A DNA stretch of 64,000 bases from Aldehydirespirator sp965220345 (GTDB lineage Bacteria; Actinomycetota; Acidimicrobiia; Acidimicrobiales; Aldehydirespiratoraceae), in the NCBI GenBank assembly GCA_965220345.1, contig OZ244822.1, forward strand, positions 1,426,001 to 1,490,000, written 5' to 3'. Below, piece after piece: positions 32,266 to 39,927 of this stretch. The notes beneath the pieces were generated by a model. The model had not been told where the DNA came from. It did not search any database and saw only the letters and a program-made list of their open reading frames with translations. A program made the translations under genes and the position numbers. The first letter of the stretch is position 1. Each line of letters begins with the position of its first letter.

Positions 32266-33131
32266 AACATTCCCTGCTTTGACTTACCTACCAGGTCATG
32301 GTCGATGTCGCGGTTCATGCGTATCTTCCAGCGGTCATTGACTGGCACACCTGGACCTGCCCAATCTATCAACTCGCCCGGGGTCGCTAAATCCTGTAGA
32401 CGCGCTCCTCTGCGATGAACGGACTCCGCCAGCAGATCGAGATCAAGGGGCTCTTTGACGAATGTGCCTAGATCCCTGCTCATGCTTTCTAGGATGTGTC
32501 CTGTGCGTTGCACCACGTAGCAAGGAAACAGTTCCGACACCTCAATAAGTATGTCTGCATCAAGTTGCTGGGGGGTTTGAAAATCACCGAGATTGTTGCC
32601 GACCTCAGCGATACCACCCCCGGCGGTCGTCAGGCGCTCCACTAAATCGAACACGGTGACCTCGGGAATACTGGCCGTCACTTCGTAATCCCCATACCTT
32701 CGTCGTGCGGTCGGGACCTTCCCGACCCTTCGATTCTTATAGAAACGCACAACCGCATCCCCAATCCTCCGATCTTGACAATGGGCGTCTACCGCCACTT
32801 GCAGAAAAAACGGTGGGCGATGCCCGACTCCATAAGCCTTAGCAGCACAACGGTAGGCAAGATAATACCCATGCCCAAGATGCCCCATCAGAGCATCCAA
32901 ATAATCAGCGGGCGGTTGAGTTCTCATCCGCCTCCAACGGTTGTGGACGGCACCGTAAAGCCCTCGCGTCACCGACACCATGCTGCCATCATCCCTGGCG
33001 ACAGCTAACGCCGCCGAAACGCGATACGGCTTCACCCCTAACAGTTCAGCGACTCGTTCTGTGGTAGCGGTTAGTTCACCGGTAGCGATCATGTGATCAG
33101 CTAAATCGCGTGCTGGGATAGGTGAAGACAT
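32262..33131 (-). CDS. AbiEi-type antitoxin
   Basis: 289 residues from ATG 33131, which has GGTGAGAG just upstream. N-terminal winged helix (residues ~5-70: ARDLADHMIATGELTATTER, VAELLGVKPYRVSAALA, MVSVTRGLYGAV) and the larger C-terminal antitoxin domain (HLGHGYYLAYRCAAKAYGVG, VRFYKNRRVGKV, IPEVTVFDLVERL). In AbiE systems this protein represses the operon by binding inverted repeats upstream and opposes the nucleotidyltransferase toxin. Complete, although the toxin gene coupled to it by ATGA is truncated. Confidence 0.85.
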   Translation of the reverse strand: MSSPIPARDLADHMIATGELTATTERVAELLGVKPYRVSAALAVARDDGSMVSVTRGLYGAVHNRWRRMRTQPPADYLDALMGHLGHGYYLAYRCAAKAYGVGHRPPFFLQVAVDAHCQDRRIGDAVVRFYKNRRVGKVPTARRRYGDYEVTASIPEVTVFDLVERLTTAGGGIAEVGNNLGDFQTPQQLDADILIEVSELFPCYVVQRTGHILESMSRDLGTFVKEPLDLDLLAESVHRRGARLQDLATPGELIDWAGPGVPVNDRWKIRMNRDIDHDLVGKSKQGMF

Positions 33132-33438
33132 GCTCTCACCATACCGAACGCGTGCAATCATGTCGCGTGCGGGCGCGCAGCGGCAGCTACAGAAGTGTTG
33201 CTGTGTTCTGGTTTTCGGCTCCCGTAGAGAAGCGAGGCGGCCGTGCGGCATCCTGTTTGCAAATTCGGAACACCACCATCCCAGGCTGCTATTTCGGCTA
33301 TGCGCGAGGTGCGCCGATGCGCTGCCGCATACATCTGAAAGCCGCAGATCTTGGGAAACAGTTGCCAGAACGAATTCAAGACGTAGCATCTGCTATTGAA
33401 ACTCGATATCAAATCGAGCAGAAAGCCTAAGCCTCAAC
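33132..33438. other. Upstream region of the AbiE pair with a small-gene remnant
   Basis: About 300 bases. The plus strand ends with an open fragment (APMRCRIHLKAADLGKQLPE then RIQDVASAIETRYQIEQKA, stop 33430) similar to the end of the small ORF at 30.4 kb. The AbiE promoter should lie in the left part; I cannot define its operators. Confidence 0.4.
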
Positions 33439-33630
33439 ATGAATGATGATGCCTCCAAACGAGCAAGGCATCAACCACGCGGAAGGCCCGGCAATGCAGG
33501 ACAGTTCCGTCCTACTCAAAACCTGATGCACCTGCTCAAATGGCGAATCAGCACCGGACCGGCTCATCAGCGGATCGTCAGCGCCGCCTGCTCGTTCACC
33601 TCAATAAACACACGCCGTCGAGATAAATAA
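33439..33630 (+). pseudogene. Small ORF related to the 30.45-kb ORF, probably degraded
   Basis: 63 residues beginning MNDDASKRARHQPRGRPGN followed by AGQFRPTQN; the first part aligns with MSSDASKRAQQQ at 30445. The C-terminal half (HQRIVSAACSFTSINTRRR) looks non-coding. Not a recognised family. Confidence 0.35.
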
Positions 33631-33689
33631 ATATCGGCACGCCCCGAGCCGTCCCTAGCGACACGCTGAAGCTGTGCCGATTGGTAGGT

Positions 33690-33746
33690 GAGACGGTCAC
33701 CGGTTTATTATTTGAGATATTGCCCAGGGGAACCGATGACCGTCTC
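33690..33746. repeat. 16-base inverted repeat
   Basis: GAGACGGTCACCGGTT (33690-33705) pairs with AACCGATGACCGTCTC (33731-33746) with one mismatch and a 25-base loop. It lies beyond the end of the AbiEi-like gene, so it could terminate transcription or be a remnant of a mobile element end. No U-run follows, which argues against a classic terminator. Confidence 0.7.
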
Positions 33747-33754
33747 TCCTTAAA

Positions 33755-34288
33755 CTACCACGGCTCAAGCCGTCTACGTCTCGAACACGGTGAGGTTTCG
33801 GCGTAGCCGGTTGGAGCGACCCACAAAAAAACTCCAACCTCTGGCCGTTGGGGAGGTCGCCCGACGACCGCAATCCAAAAGCGTGCTGGCACTTGGGTGC
33901 TCCATCCCACCTTGTTGACAATATTGATGCTCGTCAGTCCTGCCCCGGGACCTGCTATACGCCACGGCAGAGCAGCCCATGCCTCTAGAGGTGCGCTGTT
34001 ATTCAGAGGTGCGCCGGTGAGGCTGCGCTCTCCGAGGATTCGGCGGCAGTAGATACCTCGGGTCATGCGTGCTAGGAGGGGGTCTTCTGCTTGGCAGAGC
34101 CGTCCGAGAGCCGTTTTGAGAGCGTCACGCGTCTTGTTAGGGAAGGCGCGCTGCATGTCGTCAAGGTTGATTAGTGTCCCGACCTGGAGCTGGTAAATCC
34201 CATCGAACTCGCCGTTGCTGATCGTGAACGGCTTCTGGGAATGGTTTGCGTAATGCACAACGGCCAAACATGTCAATCCAGTCTTCAT
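33755..34288 (-). CDS. Truncated AbiEi/DUF6088-like antitoxin-type protein
   Basis: Up to 177 residues; the frame overlaps the upstream gene by 128 bases, and an ATG at 34156 (MQRAFPNKTRDALKTALGRL) would avoid this. A winged-helix segment (VGTLINLDDMQRAFPNKT, ALGRLCQAEDPLLARMTRGIY) is followed by PWRIAGPGAGLTSINIVNKV and GWSTQVPARFWIAVVGR, as in AbiEi or DUF6088 transcription-regulator antitoxins. The homologous part stops near VGVFLWV and the end (SPCSRRRRLEPW) looks out of frame, so the gene is probably truncated. No toxin partner remains next to it. Confidence 0.55.
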   Translation of the reverse strand: MKTGLTCLAVVHYANHSQKPFTISNGEFDGIYQLQVGTLINLDDMQRAFPNKTRDALKTALGRLCQAEDPLLARMTRGIYCRRILGERSLTGAPLNNSAPLEAWAALPWRIAGPGAGLTSINIVNKVGWSTQVPARFWIAVVGRPPQRPEVGVFLWVAPTGYAETSPCSRRRRLEPW

Positions 34289-34841
34289 GAGGCTCGCAAT
34301 GGGGGAGTCGCTGTGCCCATCGCAGAAATAGAGCTTGCCCTGCCGGTTCTTCTGCTACAGATGTGCTAGCGAGACCCTCGCATAGGGAAGCGATTCGCCG
34401 ATACCCGTCACGCCAGTCGTGTCTCTCTGTTATCTCGTCCAAGAGTTCTGTGTTGAGGCAGTCGTCGAGGATATCCACTGCTAGTCCCGTGCGTTCTGCC
34501 CATCGTCGCCCAATACGCTCAGGCCGCTGCGCTGTTTCTAATAGCGCGCGCCCTGGGTTTGATAGCCATGTGAATTCTGTGAGTTGTTGAGCATCGGCAA
34601 GCAGTAGTTCGGGCGACTCAAGAACTGGGATAAAGCCGAGATACTTCTCGGTGATAGCGGATGATTTCAGGCTCGGAGGGGTTGCTGCTGCGGCAGTAAT
34701 GCCTGTGACCATCGGCACCCCTGCCCATGCCAATGCAGTCGAAAAGGAGATGCGTCTCGACTGGTTCGGCCAGAGCACTTGCAAGATGTCTTCTACCTGA
34801 TCCCTCGTGTAGGAGACCGGTGCCGAAAACTGGTGAGACAT
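34161..34841 (-). CDS. Hypothetical protein, weakly AbiEi-like
   Basis: 226 residues, no certain family. The part TWLSNPGRALLETAQRPERI with LDDCLNTELLDEITERHDWR and DGYRRIASLCEGL resembles C-terminal regions of AbiEi-type antitoxins (SNPERALLD...PE). No membrane segment or signal peptide. No clear ribosome binding site for ATG 34841. It lies 18 bases downstream of the RecB-like nuclease gene on the same strand, and may be part of the same module. Confidence 0.5.
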   Translation of the reverse strand: MSHQFSAPVSYTRDQVEDILQVLWPNQSRRISFSTALAWAGVPMVTGITAAAATPPSLKSSAITEKYLGFIPVLESPELLLADAQQLTEFTWLSNPGRALLETAQRPERIGRRWAERTGLAVDILDDCLNTELLDEITERHDWRDGYRRIASLCEGLASTSVAEEPAGQALFLRWAQRLPHCEPHEDWIDMFGRCALRKPFPEAVHDQQRRVRWDLPAPGRDTNQP

Positions 34842-34859
34842 ACTGGAAGCTTATTGTGT

Positions 34860-36647
34860 TTAGTGGTGCTGCCTCAGGTAGCGGAGTATCTCCATCATCG
34901 CTTTGCAGTCGATTTCGTTGTAACGCACCACGTTTTGGATGTTGGGGCGTGCGAGCAGAAATTCTCCGAAACCCATGCAGCTTCGGTCGTCGATCTCCGC
35001 TTGTGCGAAGAAGGCTTCTGCTAGTGCGTCAGCGCCACCCTCTGGGCCTTCGTCGGGCCATTCGGTTTGGATGAGCCCAGCGGTGTGCATGGCTTTAGCG
35101 AATTCTTTCAATCCGAACTTGTAGCAGCCTTTGATGGTGACAGGTTCTGCTTGGATGACATTCTTGAACAGGTCATACCAGTTCGGGGTTTGCCATGAGT
35201 CGCTACTAGGGGCGGCTCGTTCGACGGCAGCGTTGTAAGCGGTTGATTCGGCGTGTGACCAGTGCAGAACTTGCGGGGCGGGGTTGCCTTCTTCGCCGAA
35301 CCGTTTCACAACATCTTGCATGTAAGTCAGCCAACCTTCCACGATCCGCTCCTCGTAGCCTGCAAACAATCCGAGAGCCGTGAAGTGAGCGAACTTCCAT
35401 TCGCCGTTCTCGATGTGCCCGCAGCCGATCATGTAGATCATCTCTTGCCCGCCACGAATCGGGAACTTTGTGAAGTTGTCGTAGAGGTCGGTGACCGTCT
35501 CGAAATCGACGTAGAACTCAAGCGGCGGCTCTTCATACCAATCGTTTCGGCCTGCCTGGATTGTGGACGGCAGCAGCCTCGCAACGGGTTCTCGGTTGGC
35601 ATCCAAGATCGCATCCACCCTCGGGGCGGTTTTTTCGCCTGTAACCCCAAGCGTTTCAGCGGTCATACGCGAGTCAGCGCAGGTGGTCACTCCACGCTTT
35701 CGGGCGTTAGCTCGATGTTTCGCACGGACCATGTAGACGCGGGTTGGGTCGTCGAGCTGTTCGGTGAGCCGGCCGACTGTTGTGCTCCATCTTCGGTTAT
35801 CGACCGATGGGTTCACAAGCAGATCAGAATGAACACCGGGTTGCCAACTGGCTCCGTTGTTTCGCAGGTCTCGCAGCCAGTCAGCAGCCGCGGTTACAGC
35901 GTTGCCGTCAGCTTGCTTGAAAGGGACGATGCCGAGCCGTTCCGCTGAGCTGTTGGATTTGCCTTGAGCGTGACCCGCTTCTTGTTCCCAGCCTCGACCC
36001 AGCAGATACGAAACCGGCGGCGTGTATCCCTGCATATCGCCGAGCGTCTTGTTGTAAACCCACAACTGCATTTTGTAGCCACGCCATTTGGAGGTGGGAC
36101 TATCAGAGAAGTCTCCGCCGCTCAGAAACTCAAGACGAGCGAATTTCATGTCGATCACTCGATAATGGGTTTCTGGCATCCCGATCTCAGGGGCTGGCTC
36201 TCCGGCTTCGTCGCTTGTGAGAGCTTCAGGGTAAAGACCGTGCAGCAGGTCGCTTCGTATCAGCAGGTCGCCTTTGCCGTACAGCCGCAACACCGAATCC
36301 ATGAACACCGGCTGCCAGATCAGCCCCACGCCTGCTTTCATCTGCTCAACGGTGACTGCGACGGCTGCCGGATAATCACGGCGAACGGAAGCCCCCACCT
36401 CAACAACCATCGAACCGGTTTGTGCGCTGATCCATTCCACCGCCGCTCGCTCAAACTCTGCCCCTTTGGTGGAATTGAAGGTATCCATCAACGAAGGCTC
36501 GTCTCGGGTATAGCCGTTAGCTTCCCCATACAGGTTCAGCCAGTCCAGCAGCCCCGCATCGTTGAGCCGGTTGCTGACCGCTGTGGCGGCAACCCATTCG
36601 TCGTCTGGAGGTGCCAACATGGGGGAGGAGGAAGGTTGCGATGGCAT
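34860..36647 (-). CDS. RecB-like PD-(D/E)XK nuclease with C-terminal RNase H-like domain
   Basis: About 595 residues from ATG 36647; the frame is open to 36680 through a CAG-type run and has no strong ribosome binding site. N-terminal part: RecB-family nuclease core with LYGKGDLLIRSD (GxxD) and THYRVIDMKFARLEF (DxK). C-terminal part: exonuclease-like RNase H fold (EFYVDFETVTDLYDNF with DxE, HWSHAESTAYNAAV, then IKGCYKFGLKEFAKAM and RYNEIDCKAMMEILRYL with the late Asp). This architecture matches the TM0106-type 'predicted RecB family nuclease' group, often near CRISPR, transposon or defence genes. Here no CRISPR is visible. Both catalytic sets look intact. Confidence 0.78.
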   Translation of the reverse strand: MPSQPSSSPMLAPPDDEWVAATAVSNRLNDAGLLDWLNLYGEANGYTRDEPSLMDTFNSTKGAEFERAAVEWISAQTGSMVVEVGASVRRDYPAAVAVTVEQMKAGVGLIWQPVFMDSVLRLYGKGDLLIRSDLLHGLYPEALTSDEAGEPAPEIGMPETHYRVIDMKFARLEFLSGGDFSDSPTSKWRGYKMQLWVYNKTLGDMQGYTPPVSYLLGRGWEQEAGHAQGKSNSSAERLGIVPFKQADGNAVTAAADWLRDLRNNGASWQPGVHSDLLVNPSVDNRRWSTTVGRLTEQLDDPTRVYMVRAKHRANARKRGVTTCADSRMTAETLGVTGEKTAPRVDAILDANREPVARLLPSTIQAGRNDWYEEPPLEFYVDFETVTDLYDNFTKFPIRGGQEMIYMIGCGHIENGEWKFAHFTALGLFAGYEERIVEGWLTYMQDVVKRFGEEGNPAPQVLHWSHAESTAYNAAVERAAPSSDSWQTPNWYDLFKNVIQAEPVTIKGCYKFGLKEFAKAMHTAGLIQTEWPDEGPEGGADALAEAFFAQAEIDDRSCMGFGEFLLARPNIQNVVRYNEIDCKAMMEILRYLRQHH

Positions 36648-36741
36648 AGCGAAGCGACAGTAGCAGCAGCAGCAGCACAACTGTTCTAACCGGCACCGAA
36701 GAGGTCAGATTGTGGAATATAGACTGATGTGAGACTACAAA

Positions 36742-37193
36742 GTGCTTGGGACTCGGCTCAAGAACAGTGACAGCATGGGCACACTTCTCACTCAGTGTTG
36801 GGTAGGCAACGATGCGGCTCCGCGCCCGAAGGAACGTTTCAGCGGCTCGTTCACTGCCTACGCTCCGCATCCGTTGACGGGATGGCAGCCGCATCTGTCC
36901 CCGAAGTCGCTGAGTATGTCGATGAAGCGGAGCGTGCCCTCATCACCGCTTCGGCACGTTTCAACTCTCCAGCTGGTGAAGCTGTCTGCTTCTGGGCCGA
37001 ATCGCTGGGTTCTTCCCATATAGAGGACATCACACCGAATCCTCGCCGTGTGATGCGGTCGTTAGCGGCACGCCAGCACACGGGACAACACAGTGTGTAT
37101 GGAGCGGTAGGCGAGGCCATCGCCAACATTGATGCCACCACAAAGTTCACTATGTGGGCGAGCCGAACGTCACAGCTCGCAGCGCCGCAATAG
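36742..37193 (+). pseudogene. fic-like gene remnant with frameshift
   Basis: Two frames together give the N-terminus of a Fic (AMP-transferase) protein: frame 1 from 36742 contains WVGNDAAPRPKERFSGSFTA and YAPHPLTGWQPHL; frame 2 continues SVPEVAEYVDEAERAL, AESLGSSHIEDITPNPRRVM and VGEAIANIDATT. The switch falls at a CCCC run near 36898-36902. The SSxIE motif, the inhibitory Fic_N helix, is present, but the HPFxxGNGR catalytic domain is entirely absent because the frame stops at 37193, about 70 bases before repeat copy C. Inactive remnant. Confidence 0.75.
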
Positions 37194-37260
37194 GCTGGAA
37201 GTGTTGATTGACGCTGTTCATGCGTCATCGAGAGCGGTCATCCTCTATGAGGCAGCAATC

Positions 37261-37310
37261 GAATGCCCGCCACGCTGCGTGTGATACGCCGCTACAGCAC
37301 CCCCACTACA
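37261..37310 (+). repeat. Dispersed 38-base element, copy C
   Basis: Core 37267-37304, 35 of 38 bases identical to copies A and B. It carries both the 5' GAATGCC flank of copy A and the 3' ACTACA...GCTGCGGT flank of copy B. The cytosine methyltransferase gene stops inside it. Confidence 0.85.
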
Positions 37311-37909
37311 GCCGCTGCGGTGCATTCCATCCCTGCTCCAGGCGCGCCAAACGCATGATGCGATGGATCGGGGAACCCTGGGTCAGCTCCGAGTAATCCA
37401 ACAGCGATTACTCTTTTGCGGAGCTGAGGCACGCCGTAGTTGGCGACGTTCACTTTTCGGAGCCTCACTTGGTAGCCAGCATCAATTACCCCATCAAGCA
37501 GGTCAATGACAAAGTTGCCAGCTGACATCGTCAGAAAACCTTCGACGTTTTCGAAAATAAACCATCTCGGTTGCAGTTCGGCAACGATACGAGCGAATTC
37601 TCCGACGAGTGTGTTGCGTTGGTCCGAAGCTCGCCGAGCGCCAGCCGATGTGAAACTCTGGCATGGAGGCCCTCCTGTAACGAGGAGTGGTGTCACACCT
37701 CTTGTCTCGGAAAGAATGTTGGTTGCCGACAACTCCCGCACATCTTCGGTAGAGACCCATGCATGGTTGAAGTTTTGCTTAAGAGTATTAATCGCCGGGT
37801 TCCAGTTGTCGTTGGCCCCTAGGGTGTCAAATCCGGCCCACTGCAAACCGAGTGTTAATCCCCCGGCTCCAGCGAACAGGTCAATGCTTGACAGCGACTG
37901 CTCGCCCAT
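37292..37909 (-). pseudogene. C5-cytosine DNA methyltransferase, 3' truncated
   Basis: 205 residues: motif I (IDLFAGAGGLTLGLQWAGF), motif IV (GGPPCQSFTSAGARRASDQR), motif VI (FIFENVEGF) and motif VIII (YGVPQLRKRVIAVGL) are present, but the target recognition domain and motifs IX-X are missing. The last residues (ECTAAAVVGVL) are encoded by dispersed element copy C, so the gene was cut by insertion of, or recombination at, that element. Family members are 320-420 residues. Without motif X and the recognition domain it should be inactive. ATG 37909 fits the family start (SSIDLFAGAGG within 20 residues). Confidence 0.85.
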
Positions 37910-38068
37910 GGGTCAGATATCTGTGCTTTGCGTATCTGTGTTCTGCGGGATCATTGCATCATCATCGCACATGGGTATGACACTGGTCTGAATGCTGCGA
38001 AGCGAGGGAACACGAGATAACCGCTGAGATCCCAGCACGATTCAAGTGGCACCTGGCAGCACGGCCTT

Positions 38069-39844
38069 TTAGCTGATGACGGCGATGGTGTCGCCGCTTC
38101 CAACTGAATCACCCACCTGAACCCGTATTTCAGACACAGTGCCAGCGCGTTCTGCGGTGATGTTGTTCTCCATCTTCATGGCTTCTAGCACAGCAACTGG
38201 ATCACCGGCTTGCACTTCGTCACCGACAGCTACCAGCAGTTTGATGATCGTGCCTTGCATTCCGACTGTGACCTCGGCGCTGCCAGCGCTCACCCTTGAC
38301 GGGTTACGGGTTTTGCGGCGCGAAGCGGCCTGCCGTTGAGGGTCGGCGCTTTCTATCTGTGGAGCCCAAAGCGCCACTTTGAAACGCTTACCGTCGACTT
38401 CAGCCTCAATTTCATGACGCACCTTGGGCACGGCAGCGTCGCTGCTGTCAGCATCAGCGTCAAGGTTGTCGCTGTCGGGACTGCTCGCAGTTAGTCCTGT
38501 CAGGTCGAGTTGATCCTCCACCCAGCGTGTGGAATGGGTCACCGACGCAAAATCTGGATGACTGATGATGGCCTCAGCAGCACTGATAGTGGTAGCCACG
38601 CCAGAGATCTGAGTCTCGGACAAAGCCCGCAGTATCCGCCCGATAGCGATGTTGCGGTTGCGTCCCCACACCACCAACTTGCCGATGAGGTTGTCGTAGT
38701 AGGCGCTGACATTGTCGCCTGCTTCGTAACCGCCGTCCCAGCGTGTGGCGTAACCATGAGCAGGTCGCAGTTCGGTCACCAGACCCGGGCAGGGCAAAAA
38801 AGCACCGCCAGCGGGGTCTTCAGCGTTAACGCGCACTTCGATAGAGCAGCCGTTGGTGACGATGTCGCTTTGTGTCAAAGTCAAAGGCTCGCCGCTGGCT
38901 ACGCGCAACTGCTGTTCCACAAGATCAACTCCAGTCACTAGCTCAGTGACGGGATGCTCTACTTGCAGCCGTGTGTTCATCTCTAGGTAGTAAAAAGACC
39001 CTTCTGCGTAGAGGAATTCAACCGTGCCAGCGTTGACGTAACCGCAGCCCTGAGCTACCGCAATGGCTGCCTGGCCCATGGCTTCGAGAATCTCAGGATC
39101 AATATCAGGCGCGGGTGCTTCTTCGATCAGCTTCTGATGACGTCGTTGCGCTGAGCAGTCACGGGTGCCTAGGTGAATGCAGTTACCGTGAGCATCTGCC
39201 AGCACCTGAACCTCCACATGGCGTGCGGCATCGAAATAGCGCTCCATATACAACTCGTCACGACCGAAATAGGCGAGCGCCTCGCGCTGCGCGGACTCAA
39301 TCGCATCAGCGGCTTCAGAAGCTTTCCGCACCACTTTCATGCCGCGACCTCCGCCTCCGTAGGCGGCTTTCACGGCGACAGGCCAGCCGTAAGCCTCAGC
39401 GAAAGCCTCTACTTGAGCAGCATCATGCAACGGTTCGGTGGTGCCCGGGACGGGATCCACTCCGCAGCTTGTGGCGGCATCGCGTGCAGAGATTTTGTCG
39501 CCCATCACCTCAATCGCTTCGGGTGGTGGCCCGATGAAAGCAACGCCTGTTGCGGTAACGGCACGGGCGAAATCACCGTTCTCACTAAAAAAGCCGTAAC
39601 CGGGATGCACGGCATCGGCACCGCTGCGTTGAATTGCTGCGATCAGAGCATCGCTTCGTAGGTAGCTCTCCGCGGCGGTTGAGCCACCCAGCGGGTAAGC
39701 CTCATCAGCGAGCCGCACATGCAGCGCGTTGTGGTCCTCATCGGAGTAGACGGCAGCCGATTTGATACCGAACTCGCGGCAGGCTCGGATCACACGGACT
39801 GCGATCTCGCCTCTGTTGGCTATAAGCACCTTGGAGAACATCAA
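38069..39844 (-). CDS. accA3: Acyl-CoA carboxylase alpha subunit (biotin carboxylase plus BCCP)
   Basis: 591 residues, the usual length of actinobacterial AccA3-type subunits. N-terminal biotin carboxylase: FSKVLIANRGEIAVRVIRAC, ATP-grasp loop KAAYGGGGRGMKVV, HVEVQVLADAHGN, RDCSAQRRHQK and FYYLEMNTRLQVEHPVTE. C-terminal biotinyl domain with VLEAMKMENNITA (Lys is biotinylated). It carboxylates biotin with ATP and bicarbonate; partner carboxyltransferase subunits, not in this window, make malonyl- or methylmalonyl-CoA for lipids. BirA, which attaches the biotin, is encoded 6 kb away. Start ATG-ATG at 39844 (MMFSKVLIANRGE). Confidence 0.95.
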   Translation of the reverse strand: MMFSKVLIANRGEIAVRVIRACREFGIKSAAVYSDEDHNALHVRLADEAYPLGGSTAAESYLRSDALIAAIQRSGADAVHPGYGFFSENGDFARAVTATGVAFIGPPPEAIEVMGDKISARDAATSCGVDPVPGTTEPLHDAAQVEAFAEAYGWPVAVKAAYGGGGRGMKVVRKASEAADAIESAQREALAYFGRDELYMERYFDAARHVEVQVLADAHGNCIHLGTRDCSAQRRHQKLIEEAPAPDIDPEILEAMGQAAIAVAQGCGYVNAGTVEFLYAEGSFYYLEMNTRLQVEHPVTELVTGVDLVEQQLRVASGEPLTLTQSDIVTNGCSIEVRVNAEDPAGGAFLPCPGLVTELRPAHGYATRWDGGYEAGDNVSAYYDNLIGKLVVWGRNRNIAIGRILRALSETQISGVATTISAAEAIISHPDFASVTHSTRWVEDQLDLTGLTASSPDSDNLDADADSSDAAVPKVRHEIEAEVDGKRFKVALWAPQIESADPQRQAASRRKTRNPSRVSAGSAEVTVGMQGTIIKLLVAVGDEVQAGDPVAVLEAMKMENNITAERAGTVSEIRVQVGDSVGSGDTIAVIS

Positions 39845-39927
39845 CTTATTGGATAGCCGATCGCGGCTTAGATCACACGGATGTCCTGCGATATGTCCTG
39901 CGATGCCGCTGCTGAGGGATAAGTCTA

